Shown here in pieces: positions 38,474 to 48,553 of a stretch of DNA of 64,000 nt; position 1 is the stretch's first letter; each line of letters opens with the position of its first letter. Source of the stretch: Neptunitalea lumnitzerae (GTDB lineage: Bacteria > Bacteroidota > Bacteroidia > Flavobacteriales > Flavobacteriaceae); assembly GCF_027924185.1 (NCBI RefSeq), contig NZ_BRVO01000001.1, positions 124,001 to 188,000 of the forward strand, written 5' to 3'. A model generated the notes under the pieces. It searched no databases, had not been told where the DNA came from, and worked only from the letters and a program-made list of their open reading frames with translations. A program made the position numbers and the translations under genes.

Positions 38474-38953
38474 ATGAAAATGCATAACATACTAATGGTG
38501 TTTGTTCTTATGATTAGTAGTTTGTGCTCTGCACAAGAAACTGTTGCTACACCGGTTAGTACACTGGTGAATAAATTAGCCAAAGAAAATATAGTAATGG
38601 GAAGCGCTATAGGAGATGGTGGTAGCACACCTACACAATATAAAACCTATACAAAACTTAAAGCCGCAGCTACTCCAAACGAGCTAGTAATGCTCACTAA
38701 CCATACCAACGGAGTAGTAAGATGCTATGCTTTTTGGGCTTTATACGAAACTAATTATACAGCTATCATTCCACAATTAAAAGCACATTTGAATGATGAT
38801 GAAATTATTAAAACACAATTTGGCTGTATGATTGAAAGAGAAACGGTAGCTAATTTTATTTTACGTAGAGCAAAAAGTTATATAACGTATGAAGATTGTA
38901 CGCTACCCAATAACACTAAAGAAGCTATCAAATTGTTACAATTACCGGAGTAA
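38474..38953 (+). CDS. Small secreted HEAT-like protein
   Basis: 159 residues from the ATG at 38474 (MKMHNILMVFVLMISSLCSA signal peptide). The frame from 38402 begins in repeat DNA and is rejected. A TACATTTG -7 element lies at 38450-38457. The helical segment TPNELVMLTNHTNGVVRCYAFWALYETN ... IIPQLKAHLNDDE resembles HEAT-type repeats. It is host-like and on the plus strand, against the phage genes. Confidence 0.65.
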   Translation: MKMHNILMVFVLMISSLCSAQETVATPVSTLVNKLAKENIVMGSAIGDGGSTPTQYKTYTKLKAAATPNELVMLTNHTNGVVRCYAFWALYETNYTAIIPQLKAHLNDDEIIKTQFGCMIERETVANFILRRAKSYITYEDCTLPNNTKEAIKLLQLPE

Positions 38954-39000
38954 CTATTTTCAACTATAACAAACAAAACATTTATACTCCATTATCAAAT

Positions 39001-39030
39001 AAAAAAGCAGTGTTTTCACACTGCTTTCAA
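39001..39030. terminator. Bidirectional terminator between convergent genes
   Basis: AAAAAAGCAGTGT / ACACTGCTTT with loop TTTC and A/T flanks, between the HEAT-like gene (plus, ends 38953) and the outer-membrane protein gene (minus, ends 39051). Confidence 0.85.
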
Positions 39031-39050
39031 AAACTAATATTTTTTAATTG

Positions 39051-40316
39051 CTATTTTCTTGAACTAGAGAAAATGTTATATCCATAGATTAAAGAAATAG
39101 ATGAAAATTTTCCATTTAAAGATGGAAATTCACCTAATAATTCTCTACCTCCTTTGTAATTAATTTCTAAACTATGTCTATTGTTAAATCTAACACCTAC
39201 TCCTAAGCCAACATTTGTACCTGTAGAAGTATTTAATGAATCTCCATTAGCATAATTAAACCCTCCTCCGTAAGTAAGCTCATTTTTTAACGCTAAATCT
39301 ACAGTAAACACAGCGTTATAGAATAATTGTGTTTTGTCTGATAAAAAAGAATAATAACGTATTCCTACTGGTAATTCTATAGATGCATAGTCCAATTCCA
39401 TTTCATACTCTGTAACCATGGTGCTACTGCCGTAGTAAGTAATTGTTTGCTCATCTTTGTAAAATTGATATGTTGGCTCTACTATAATGCTCCATTTATT
39501 TTTATTAAACGGCAGTACAAACTCAAGTTCTACACCCAAACGCGGACCTATTTTTGATTCAAAATCTACTTCAGGTAAACTATTCTGTCCTTCTCTTTCT
39601 GTGCTAAAAGAGCTATACATAGCTCCAGGACGCACATTTAATAAGAAAGTAAACTCAGAAGAATTCTTTTTCTTGTAAGATGTTTTCTTCTTTCCTTTTT
39701 CCGTTGCTTCATTACTATTGTTATACAATTCAAAAATTTCAATCAGCTCCTTTTTCTTATAATCGGTACCTTTTATTTTTTTTAAGGTAATCTGACTACT
39801 TTTAAGATTTCTGTATAACTGATTTCTAAAAGCATTATTTTGTCTTAAATTCTGACTATCATCTACATATTCTTTAAACACTAATTCTTCAATAGCGCCA
39901 CTACCTTTGCTGAAGAAAAAAGACTCTGCATTCTTATCTAAAAAATAGTAAAGGGTAGCTTCACCCTCTGTTAATACTTTTAAAAACACTGTTCTATCTA
40001 CCAAGACAGGCTGACTATTATGATCCATATTTTGTATGGTTCTTGTAGACATATCTATGGTACCTGAATATTTAACATACTTAGATATACCATCAATCCC
40101 AAACTCCTTTACGGTATTTATAGATAACTCTTTTTCCTCTCCATTTAAAGTACTTGAAAACACAAATGATTCAGGGTTAAAACGCCAATCGAGATTTTTT
40201 ATATACCCTGTTACTTTGTCGTTGGTTTCAGTTATATAATAGCCTTTTTCAAATTCAATTTGGGCACATACAGGTAAAGTTGTTAGCAAAACTAACAAAG
40301 CGAGTAGTTTTTTCAT
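39051..40316 (-). CDS. Outer-membrane beta-barrel protein of host type
   Basis: 421 residues with signal peptide MKKLLALLVLLTTLPVCAQ. The N-terminal half (YYITETNDKVTGYIKNLDWRFNP ... KEFGIDGISKYVKY) is a soluble domain common in Flavobacteriia; a Lys/Ser-rich linker (EKGKKKTSYKKKNSSE) leads to a C-terminal porin-like barrel (NVRPGAMYSS, KIGPRLGVELEF, LPVGIRYYS, GLGVGVRFNNRHSLEINYKG). Proteins of this type are sometimes wrongly called tRNA modification GTPases. It lies in the host-like island inside the phage cluster. Confidence 0.7.
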   Translation of the reverse strand: MKKLLALLVLLTTLPVCAQIEFEKGYYITETNDKVTGYIKNLDWRFNPESFVFSSTLNGEEKELSINTVKEFGIDGISKYVKYSGTIDMSTRTIQNMDHNSQPVLVDRTVFLKVLTEGEATLYYFLDKNAESFFFSKGSGAIEELVFKEYVDDSQNLRQNNAFRNQLYRNLKSSQITLKKIKGTDYKKKELIEIFELYNNSNEATEKGKKKTSYKKKNSSEFTFLLNVRPGAMYSSFSTEREGQNSLPEVDFESKIGPRLGVELEFVLPFNKNKWSIIVEPTYQFYKDEQTITYYGSSTMVTEYEMELDYASIELPVGIRYYSFLSDKTQLFYNAVFTVDLALKNELTYGGGFNYANGDSLNTSTGTNVGLGVGVRFNNRHSLEINYKGGRELLGEFPSLNGKFSSISLIYGYNIFSSSRK

Positions 40317-40398
40317 TTAATTTTTATTATTTATTGGTTGGGAGTAAAAATAGTACTATTACCTACATAAAAAAAGATATTATGCTATTTATGTATTA

Positions 40399-40626
40399 CT
40401 AACGTCCCAATTTCAATACAATATGTTTTACTCTTTCTGAACTAATTCCCTCACGGTCTGCTATTACCTCATACTTACAATACACGCACAAATCTGAAGG
40501 TAAAGAATGAAACAATTCAAAGATTCTTATATCACGTAACCAATTAGGAGAAACTACTCCTAAATAGGTTAATTCTTTAATAATTTTCACTCGGTGTTTA
40601 AGCTTTGTATATAACATATTTACCAT
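40399..40626 (-). CDS. Small phage-cluster protein
   Basis: 75 residues from the ATG at 40626, which overlaps the preceding stop by 7 bases; an ATG at 40641 is also possible. It is basic and helical, with SDLCVYCKYEVIADREGISSERVKHI suggesting a short helix-turn-helix-like end. Function is unknown. Confidence 0.55.
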   Translation of the reverse strand: MVNMLYTKLKHRVKIIKELTYLGVVSPNWLRDIRIFELFHSLPSDLCVYCKYEVIADREGISSERVKHIVLKLGR

Positions 40627-40877
40627 TTGTTTTTTGGGCATTCATACCCCGAACTTCTAACTGCTGTACTTAACGGACATTTACAAACACCACAATAATA
40701 CCCTTGTATATTTCCTATTTGAGCATCGGGTAATATGGCGGCATGCTTACCGTATTTTGCATATTCACAAGTGCTACATATTACCGCTCTTTCTTGGGCT
40801 AATGTTAAACCTACAGAACTACTCCCCTGAAAGTAATTGCGCCACCCATCTATAATTGCTTTGATCTCTTTTTGCAC
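40620..40877 (-). CDS. Small Cys-rich protein (zinc-ribbon-like) after tape measure
   Basis: 85 residues. Five Cys in the pattern CSTC ... YYCGVCKCPLS ... YECP suggest one zinc-binding ribbon. Small Cys-rich proteins of this type often follow the tape measure gene in Bacteroidota prophages; their role is unknown. Confidence 0.6.
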   Translation of the reverse strand: MQKEIKAIIDGWRNYFQGSSSVGLTLAQERAVICSTCEYAKYGKHAAILPDAQIGNIQGYYCGVCKCPLSTAVRSSGYECPKNKW

Positions 40878-40922
40878 GGTTTTTAAATTAAAACAACACA
40901 GAACTCTTTAAAATAAAAACCA

Positions 40923-43823
40923 CTAAATATTGGCTCCATTTACTACGCTAGCATACCTATTCTGACTCGTATTGATATCTTCTACCGTTACAACCGGACT
41001 TGGTAAACTTTGATTTGCCATAGCTACTTGGTCTCCTATTTTTGAAGCCAAGGTTTCATAATCTATACTAGTTCCTCTACTTACCGCATTGTTCTCTCTA
41101 AGTATTTGTCCGCCTGCCGCTAGGTAATTAGATCCACTTGCCAAGGATACTCCACCATGACGTTGATTAATGCTACTCAACAACGGACCCACAGCCGCAG
41201 ATGCTCTTCTATTCAGTACAAACATTTTTTCTCCTTGCTCTGCTTCAAATGTGGTTCCATCCTCCCCATAAAACTTAGTTCCTCCACTACTATGGCGTTT
41301 ACCTCCAATATCAAAAACAGCTCCGTGTTCTGCCTTAGTTATTTCATTTATGGCTTGTTTACCAGAGGCTATTGTTTTTGCTACCCCTATACCTGCTTTT
41401 ACAGTATTAATTGTTACCCAAGGTTGCCCAGCAGTTAAGGGAAACATTGAAGCAGCTTTGGCATTGGCTTCCATCGTATTACTTACAATACTTGCTATAG
41501 AAGATGCTTTCTCCGCCACTACTCCTGCAATAGCCGCTGCCTTACCCACTTTAGATTCCTTCCCCAACAAATCTGATATTTGACCGAATACTGAGGTAGC
41601 CATTTCAAGCTTTGCCTTGCGTACTTCTGCTTCAATATCTTTACGTTGTTTGGCATATTTGTCATTAATCAAGGTTACATCAGCACCCACTTTTTCAGCG
41701 GCAGCAACTTCTACTAAGCGTTGCTGCTCTAAATCATCTAACCGTGCTTGTAAATTTAGGTTATACATTTCCCCTTGTAATACACGCTCATTCTCTAGGT
41801 CTATGGCTTCTTTCTCCTTTCTGCCTTCCTCACGCTGTTGTTCTGCTGCTTCTTTATTTAATCGGTTTTCTTCATCTATAGCATCTATAGCCGCATTATA
41901 CTCTTGTTGGGTTAGTTCTCCCTCCTTTAAACGTAACGCTTGAAAATCTCTTTCCTTTTGCGCTAAATCGTCAAAACGTTGCTGCTCCTGTGCTAATAAT
42001 TCATCGGAATAAATTTTATTACTGGTTAATTTAGATTGATGTGTTTCTTTAAACTTTTCTAGCTCTGCTTCCGCTCGCTCTATTGTTAAGTCGGCATGCT
42101 TTTGGTTATAAGCATTTTTAAGTTCTAACTTTTCAGCTTCTAACCTATCTACAGACCAGTTTTCCTTTTGTCCCATTTGCTGTATAAGTTCTAAACGCTT
42201 TTCTAGTACCTGTTTTTCATAATCAATAGTTTCATCTACTGTCTTGCGTTTTGCTCCTTCTTTGGCAATGAAAAGTTGTAAAGCGTCTTCGTTAGCTTTT
42301 ATTTCTGCATCTAATTGTTTGCTCAGTTGTTCTTCTTTATCTAATTTTATTTCGGCCAATACTTGTTGCCTATCTTGCTCTAACCCCAACAACTGATCTC
42401 CTAGCACTAACTCTTGCGCTTTTAACTGATTTAATTCTCCCTGCGCAGTTCTATTATCTCCATTTAATTGATTCTCTAGCTCTTTTTTTTCGATTTTAAC
42501 AGCTAATAATGATTTCTCTTCCATCACCAGTTCTTTAGAAAGCTGATAGGCATTTTCAGCAGCTGCCTTTCTTGCTGCTTCCGTAGCATTAATATCATTA
42601 GCAATACGTTGCTGTTCTGCTAACTTCTTATTAATCTGTGCCTTTTTTAGAATTAAGGCATTTTCACTATTCTCAATATCTGTACTTAACTTGAGAATCT
42701 TCTCTTGAGCTTTGCTGGCATCATCAATCATGGTTGCATACCCCTTTAATCCCTCCACAAGGGCTTTATTTCGTTGCACAGTTCGCTTCATAGCATCGTT
42801 AATTTCTTCTTGCCTCGCCTTCATCTCTGCCTGTATTTTAGTTACCTCTTCTTGGTCGCCCGTAAGCTTATTCCACCCCAAACGCATGAGGTCTACTCCA
42901 TTTAAAAACGTGTTTTTTAGAATAATGAAATGATCCTTAAACTGACCAAAGGCACCTTGAGCAATATCTGTAATATGCGAAGCCAAATCTTGTATCACCA
43001 ATACCATACCCTTAAGAGCGCCTTGTAAAGGAGCCATTACTTTACTTAAAGCATCTGTAAATTTTTCTGAGGTTGAAAGTGCAGCAACTAATAATCCTAA
43101 GGCCACTACTAAAGCCCCTACTCCTGTAGATATAAAAGCCGCTCTAAGTACTTTCATTCCTTTGGCTGTTCCATTGGTGGCGCTCACGACTTCCCATTGT
43201 TTTTTTATATATTTTATTAATTTATCAGTACTCAATTTAATGGTAGTATTGAATCCTGGTATAATTTGTAAATCTTTAAAAAAGCTATCTTGTAAAGTAC
43301 TCTTGACACTAATTACCGATTTTAAAGCCTCTAAAAATCCTTTATTCTTCTTTTTAGCCTTATCAACCTTAACAGCCATAGCTTCATAAGAGGTAGCTAC
43401 TTTAGTTATGGCTTGTTCTTGGGTTTTAAAGCTTGCCGAAGTTTTACCAACTTCAGCCCCTTGTGTTTTTACCGAATTGGTATATACGGTTACTTGTTTA
43501 CTCAGAGCTACAAACCTATCTTCTTCTAATGTTAAGGCTTTCTGCAGTTCTTTACATGTTGCTATCTGTTTTTTGTACAACTTTTCTAAATCTGCTAATT
43601 CCGATTGTGTTTTCTTAAACTGTTTGCTATTAGCTTCCCCTCTGTTTTTTAATTCTTCTAAAGCGTTTTTATAAGCAATAATATATTGACTGCTACTTTG
43701 CAATTCTTTACCCAAAGCAGCTACTTCTTCCCGTAAACTTACCATTTGCAGTTCGGCAGTTTTTGCCTTAGCAGTAAGTTTATCAATATCTATATCTAAG
43801 GAAATTAATTTTACCTGTTCCAT
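40923..43823 (-). CDS. Phage tail tape measure protein
   Basis: 966 residues. Long coiled-coil stretches (about 10-120 and 330-720, rich in Glu, Lys, Gln, Ala) surround a hydrophobic part near 225-250 (AAFISTGVGALVVALGLLVA) and a C-terminal globular domain (KRHSSGGTKFYGEDGTTFEAEQGE). Tape measure proteins set tail length and enter the cell envelope at infection. At 966 residues a tail of roughly 140-150 nm would be expected if the whole length were helical. It is intact. Confidence 0.88.
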   Translation of the reverse strand: MEQVKLISLDIDIDKLTAKAKTAELQMVSLREEVAALGKELQSSSQYIIAYKNALEELKNRGEANSKQFKKTQSELADLEKLYKKQIATCKELQKALTLEEDRFVALSKQVTVYTNSVKTQGAEVGKTSASFKTQEQAITKVATSYEAMAVKVDKAKKKNKGFLEALKSVISVKSTLQDSFFKDLQIIPGFNTTIKLSTDKLIKYIKKQWEVVSATNGTAKGMKVLRAAFISTGVGALVVALGLLVAALSTSEKFTDALSKVMAPLQGALKGMVLVIQDLASHITDIAQGAFGQFKDHFIILKNTFLNGVDLMRLGWNKLTGDQEEVTKIQAEMKARQEEINDAMKRTVQRNKALVEGLKGYATMIDDASKAQEKILKLSTDIENSENALILKKAQINKKLAEQQRIANDINATEAARKAAAENAYQLSKELVMEEKSLLAVKIEKKELENQLNGDNRTAQGELNQLKAQELVLGDQLLGLEQDRQQVLAEIKLDKEEQLSKQLDAEIKANEDALQLFIAKEGAKRKTVDETIDYEKQVLEKRLELIQQMGQKENWSVDRLEAEKLELKNAYNQKHADLTIERAEAELEKFKETHQSKLTSNKIYSDELLAQEQQRFDDLAQKERDFQALRLKEGELTQQEYNAAIDAIDEENRLNKEAAEQQREEGRKEKEAIDLENERVLQGEMYNLNLQARLDDLEQQRLVEVAAAEKVGADVTLINDKYAKQRKDIEAEVRKAKLEMATSVFGQISDLLGKESKVGKAAAIAGVVAEKASSIASIVSNTMEANAKAASMFPLTAGQPWVTINTVKAGIGVAKTIASGKQAINEITKAEHGAVFDIGGKRHSSGGTKFYGEDGTTFEAEQGEKMFVLNRRASAAVGPLLSSINQRHGGVSLASGSNYLAAGGQILRENNAVSRGTSIDYETLASKIGDQVAMANQSLPSPVVTVEDINTSQNRYASVVNGANI

Positions 43824-43825
43824 AA

Positions 43826-44401
43826 CTATGTAGTACTAACTGTAAATGCGAAAACCTCTATGCGAAGATCTTGATGATTTGAATCGAGCTCTTTTAGACC
43901 TATATGTAGTTTGTTAGCGGTTTCAAGAAAAATAATAGGGCTACAAATGTCATTACTATTGTTCATTGTGGCATCTGTATAATCTTGGGTATGTATTTGC
44001 ACCATAAATTTCCGATTACTATCAGTAAGGTTTAAATCTATCTCTACCCTACCATCTTTAGAGGTAGAACTTCCTATTCTATGGTACGTAGCTCCTGTAA
44101 CAATACCACTACCGCCAGAATAGGCCGGTATATCAAACGAAGTTTCACTATTCGTAATATTAAAAAAACCTGTTGAACCCCATTTTGGAGGTATGTTAGC
44201 CGAAGCCGCGAACATTTGTGCTAATGTTGTAGTATTATTGTATTGTTGATTTTCGAGTGTATCGTCTAATAAATTAAAATAAGAGTCTTTAAAGTCTACC
44301 AATACCTCGCGTACCATGGCTGCTAAAATCTCTTTATTGTTGTTATCAAAAATATTATTGTTTATATGGGCTTGTATGCCATCTCTAGTTTCTACTGACA
44401 T
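43826..44401 (-). CDS. Phage tail/fibre-like protein
   Basis: 191 residues. The start (RDGIQAHINNNIFDNNNKEILAAMVREVLVDFKDSYFNLLDD) matches the attachment segment seen in many Bacteroidota phage tail fibres; the C-terminal half is a beta domain. It lies 2 bases from the tape measure start. Role inferred. Confidence 0.6.
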   Translation of the reverse strand: MSVETRDGIQAHINNNIFDNNNKEILAAMVREVLVDFKDSYFNLLDDTLENQQYNNTTTLAQMFAASANIPPKWGSTGFFNITNSETSFDIPAYSGGSGIVTGATYHRIGSSTSKDGRVEIDLNLTDSNRKFMVQIHTQDYTDATMNNSNDICSPIIFLETANKLHIGLKELDSNHQDLRIEVFAFTVSTT

Positions 44402-44428
44402 GATAATTACGTGTTACCTAAAAGAAAT

Positions 44429-46456
44429 CTAAATACTAAAGTCGTCACCAAAGTCATCACTAAACTGGCGTAACCGTTCTCTGCTACGCACCTGTATAAG
44501 CTCTACTTTAGTAAACCCATCACCAGAATAATTGCTAATTTTATTAATGTAAAACAAACTCCCTAGTTGTTTTAAATACACTAGTTTAAAAAAGTCTAAC
44601 ATGTGAATATCAGCACTGTTTAACAATAACTCTACCACATACTTTTTACCATAACTAAGCATATTCGCAAAAGCCGCATACTTTTCTGGAAGTATAAAAT
44701 TCCAATCAAGCTCATCAAAAGTAGCATACGGTATTTGGGTGGTAATGGAATAATAATTCTCCGCCCCCGCTTGTTTATACAACAATGTACCTTGCTTCTT
44801 TTTAATTCTCACCAAATAAGGCTTCGACTTTATTTTCTTAACACTTTTCAATGTGCCATCGTCTTCAAGTTCTTTCTCATATACCGTACACTTCCGTAAT
44901 CGAACCCCGTTCATTACTTTAGACGAACTTTCAGAGGCATTATATATACGTTTAATGAGCACTTTTTCGGTATCTAAAGTAGCATCATGTACTGGTAATG
45001 TGGCATCGGCAAAACTTACATTGGAATTAGCATATTGGTATGAAAAAATATTCTTTTGTGCGTATCCGCCTATTCGGGTATCTAAAGAATTTATACTGTG
45101 TAGCTTGTCCGACCAATCTTTGTAAATAGCATTTGCGGTAAGGGTATAACCGCTATAATAAGCATTGGGCGATAACAATTCTTCTATAGCTATAAACTCA
45201 TAGGTTTGTCCGCTTCTTCTACACAACAACCCAAAATGCCACATGATATCTTTTAAAAAATCTTTCTGACTAATACTTTGAAAATAAGAACCAAAGTTGA
45301 CTGCTATATCTGTGTTATCTGTAAAAAAGTTAAGGTTTACATTGTAGCCGTAGTACAGTTCTTTTTCTTTAGCTACTGCTACAATTTTAATAAATAGCTC
45401 ATCTCCCTGTTGTAAATACAATCGCTCTGAAAAACCTATTGTTGCGGTAGCATCTGTTACATCAGCTATTACGGTGCATATATTAATACCATTTTGCTCT
45501 ACGTACATAGCCATGCCATCAGTATGGGTATTGTAAAGCATTCCGTCTATTTCAATTTTATAAAAACCATCTTGCTGAATACGTATTCTAGAACGGTTGT
45601 ATTGTTCTGAATTGGTATACTGATGCAAACCTTGCACATCTGTACCTGTAGTAAATTGCAAATACTTGCTTACCTCCCCTTCAGGATATTGGACTAAGGC
45701 TAGATAACCAAAAAATGTAGGCATATAAACGCCAAAATCTTCTACCGAATCTACCCTATATAAGTTCAAAATGTGCTGTGCATCTCCATCTAAATCATTT
45801 GAAAAACCTTCATCTAAGGTAATAGCCAACTGTTGCCATTCTTCTGTAATAAACGGATTAAAAGGATTGTTATTTTCAGGTACTCTACCTTTATACTCAT
45901 ATTGAAATCCGGCTTCCTGAAAAATCTTATCCCATAAGCTCTTTATAAAAACAGCGGGTACTGTGTAGTTCCATTCTACTATACCGTTATCTAACTTTCC
46001 ATAATCTGCCATCGGGTAGATGTATCCGCTAGTACGCTGAAAAGAATCTAAAAACGTACTTTGTGTAAGCGTATGGTTATACATGGATAAGTTAAGATCC
46101 GCCAATTTTTTATCAGCAACGGTATCAAATAAATCCACCACATCACTATACACATACAAACTATATGCATCGGTAGTTTCTTTTAAATACCCTAACCCAT
46201 TTTGTATGGTAGGTATTCCGTTTCGGCACACACTCACCTTGTGCAATTGGTACGGCGTTAATGAGGTAATACCCGGAATACTATGTCCGCTAAAAATCGT
46301 AGTATTTCTAGCTGTTTTAGGTAATTTAAACGTATTGGTATAACTGGTTTGTCGGTCACTAATTTCAAAAAAATCGTTGATCTGTTTGGTTTCTGAAATT
46401 TTGGTAGCATCGTCTACATCCAGCTTTTGCTCGTTAAAAAATACTTCTACCTGCAT
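44429..46456 (-). CDS. Large phage tail / baseplate protein
   Basis: About 675 residues from the ATG at 46456 (MQVEVFFNEQKLDVDDATKI); ATGs at 46468 and 46486 give larger overlaps with the gene before. Segments such as FEISDRQTSYTNTFKLPKTA, EWNYTVPAVFIKSLWDKIF and FLKDIMWHFGLLCRRSGQTY are typical of Bacteroidota prophage proteins placed next to the tape measure, thought to form the distal tail or baseplate hub. Exact role unknown. Confidence 0.62.
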   Translation of the reverse strand: MQVEVFFNEQKLDVDDATKISETKQINDFFEISDRQTSYTNTFKLPKTARNTTIFSGHSIPGITSLTPYQLHKVSVCRNGIPTIQNGLGYLKETTDAYSLYVYSDVVDLFDTVADKKLADLNLSMYNHTLTQSTFLDSFQRTSGYIYPMADYGKLDNGIVEWNYTVPAVFIKSLWDKIFQEAGFQYEYKGRVPENNNPFNPFITEEWQQLAITLDEGFSNDLDGDAQHILNLYRVDSVEDFGVYMPTFFGYLALVQYPEGEVSKYLQFTTGTDVQGLHQYTNSEQYNRSRIRIQQDGFYKIEIDGMLYNTHTDGMAMYVEQNGINICTVIADVTDATATIGFSERLYLQQGDELFIKIVAVAKEKELYYGYNVNLNFFTDNTDIAVNFGSYFQSISQKDFLKDIMWHFGLLCRRSGQTYEFIAIEELLSPNAYYSGYTLTANAIYKDWSDKLHSINSLDTRIGGYAQKNIFSYQYANSNVSFADATLPVHDATLDTEKVLIKRIYNASESSSKVMNGVRLRKCTVYEKELEDDGTLKSVKKIKSKPYLVRIKKKQGTLLYKQAGAENYYSITTQIPYATFDELDWNFILPEKYAAFANMLSYGKKYVVELLLNSADIHMLDFFKLVYLKQLGSLFYINKISNYSGDGFTKVELIQVRSRERLRQFSDDFGDDFSI

Positions 46457-47555
46457 ATGTTTGGGCATATTGCATAGGCAACTCAATAACCGGCCTGAAC
46501 TCTACTTTTTGCAATCGGGTATTATTGACAGCATAGGAACCTGATTTTACATTTACCTCTTTCCAATCGGTAAGTGCAAAAGGTTGCATCGGTTCTTGAT
46601 GATAATAATATACTTTAGGAGCAGCAAACAATTCTGACACCAATAACTTTTCTTCTTTATTCAGAAATCCGGAACTTAATTTCAGCGAGCGTTCCGTCTC
46701 CTTTCCTCTCGATAATTGCCCGCTTTGGGCTTCTTCCAAATTAAAAAAGTCATTATTAATGGTATCTAAATCACTTGTTTTTAACGACTCCTCATAGTAC
46801 TTATGAAAACGCCAGTACGACCATCCGCCTGAAGCGTTCAACCATTTTAGATAAACACCACAATCCGTTTCTCTTTTCGTAATAAAAAGAGAACTGCTAT
46901 GGGTAGTATCAACAGTAATGGTTATTTCATTTAAACCTACAAATAGCGGCATTTGTGCTTCAAAACCTTGCCCTGTTTCCCCATTCGAAAGAAACAAGCG
47001 GTTAACGCCTTTTAATATATTAACGCTTACCGTGGTACCCGTAGCTACATGCGTTAATTGCACTGTCCGTACACTATTAGAATATAGTGCCACATCCATG
47101 GGCAATCCTTCAAAATAAGTTACCTGCTTGGTGCTACTATCTGATGGAACCAATACCCGAAGTAAATTATTCTGAGTAAACAGAGGTAGCAATTGTTGTG
47201 CTACTGCTTTCACAAAAGAAAATGTTTGGGTAAACGTTTCTACCTGTCCGTCATACAGTATTACCTCTAAGATTACTTCTTGCTCCAGATACAAATTAGC
47301 ATCTGGGTACAAAAAGGTACTTGGTACTGGAACAGAAACGGTATCGGCAAATGCATTCTGATTAAATAAGAGCGTTATTACATCTTTCAAATTGATATAA
47401 AATACACCTTGATTGGGTGTAAGCTCAAACGTAAATGTTCCTACCTTAACTAAGGCTCTTGCTGCCATTGCGGTATCGGAACCAAATTCTATTATTGCAT
47501 TATTATATGCTGGCAACAAGGTTCCTTCTGGTTGTTTATAGATGATTACGGCCAT
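46434..47555 (-). CDS. Phage tail protein
   Basis: 373 residues from the ATG at 47555 (MAVIIYKQPEGTLLPAYNNAIIEF). An in-frame extension to 47603 comes from the repeat array. The protein is beta-rich (FTFELTPNQGVFYINLKDVI, LNEITITVDTTHSSSLFITK) and has CGVYLKWLNASGGWSYWRF, a pattern seen in tail-tip proteins of Bacteroidota prophages. It overlaps the next tail gene. Role inferred from context. Confidence 0.6.
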   Translation of the reverse strand: MAVIIYKQPEGTLLPAYNNAIIEFGSDTAMAARALVKVGTFTFELTPNQGVFYINLKDVITLLFNQNAFADTVSVPVPSTFLYPDANLYLEQEVILEVILYDGQVETFTQTFSFVKAVAQQLLPLFTQNNLLRVLVPSDSSTKQVTYFEGLPMDVALYSNSVRTVQLTHVATGTTVSVNILKGVNRLFLSNGETGQGFEAQMPLFVGLNEITITVDTTHSSSLFITKRETDCGVYLKWLNASGGWSYWRFHKYYEESLKTSDLDTINNDFFNLEEAQSGQLSRGKETERSLKLSSGFLNKEEKLLVSELFAAPKVYYYHQEPMQPFALTDWKEVNVKSGSYAVNNTRLQKVEFRPVIELPMQYAQTYAGRSIF

Positions 47556-47597
47556 CTTGTATTTGTTTTTTAGAAATATGAAGTCCCTAGAATTCTT

Positions 47598-48540
47598 ACT
47601 CATATGAGCCCCTGAATCAAGTTCAGGATGACGTGCTTTCCCTTTTCGTCATGTTGAAATTGATTAACTACGTTGAATCTGCGATTTCAACATCGCACTG
47701 GTAGCTCACGTACTGGTTGACTTTACAGATAACAAACAATAGCGTATCATTCTCACTCTGATGAGACCCTGAATCGAGTTCAGGGTGACGTACTTTACCT
47801 TTTCGTCATGTTGAACTCGATTCAACATCACACTAGTAGCTCACGTACTGGTTAACTTTACAGATAACAAACAATAGCGTATCATTCTCACTCTGATGAG
47901 CCCCTGAATCAACTTCAGGGTGACGTGCTTTACCTTCTCGTCATGTTGAACTTGATTAACTACGTTGAATCTGCGATTTCAACATCACACTAGTAGCTCA
48001 CGTACTGGTTGACTTTTCAGGCAACAAACAACAGTGCATCATACGCACTCATATGAGCCCCTGAATCAAGTTCAGGGTGACGTACTTTACCTTTTCGTCA
48101 TGTTGAACTTGATTAACTACGCTGAATCTGCGATTTCAACATCGCATTAGTAGCTCACGTACTGGTTGACTTTACAGATAACAAACAATAGCGTATCATT
48201 CTCACTCTGATGAGACCCTGAATCAAGTTCAGGGTGACGTACTTTACCTTTTCGTCATGTTGAACTCGATTCAACATCACACTAGTAGCTCACGTACTGG
48301 TTGACTTTTCAGGCAACAAACAATAGCGTATCATTCTCACTCTGATGAGCCCCTGAATCAACTTCAGGGTGACGTGCTTTACCTTCTCGTCATGTTGAAA
48401 TTGATTAACTACGTTGAATCTGCGATTTCAACATCGCACTGGTAGCTCACGTACTGGTTGACTTTTCAGGCAACAAACAATAGCGTATCATTCTCACTCT
48501 GATGAGACCCTGAATCGAGTTCAGGGTGACGTGTGGAGCA
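47598..48540 (+). repeat. Tandem array of seven paired-hairpin units
   Basis: A 0.95-kb gene-free stretch between two phage tail genes. Unit starts (TGAG[A/C]CCCTGAAT) lie at about 47605, 47762, 47897, 48055, 48211, 48346 and 48503, giving steps of 157, 135, 158, 156, 135 and 157 bases. Longer units carry about 22 extra bases (AACTACGTTGAATCTGCGAT). Each unit has an A hairpin (CCTGAATC..GTTCAGG), a B hairpin (TGTTGAACTCGATTCAACA or longer form), and a linker CTCACGTACTGGTTGACTT plus CAACAAACAATAGCGTATCA. The long/short order repeats, showing block duplication. Confidence 0.92.
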
Positions 48541-48553
48541 TCTTCGATTTCGG

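Noticed and set aside
41157-43674. Plus-strand open frames opposite the tape measure gene
   Set aside because: They are mirror frames of a long coiled-coil gene, with Ser/Cys/Phe-rich translations and no recognisable family.
47598-48540. CRISPR array
   Set aside because: Repeats are regular, but units are 135-158 bases, the spacers are themselves repeated, the conserved parts are hairpins also scattered elsewhere, and no cas gene is present.
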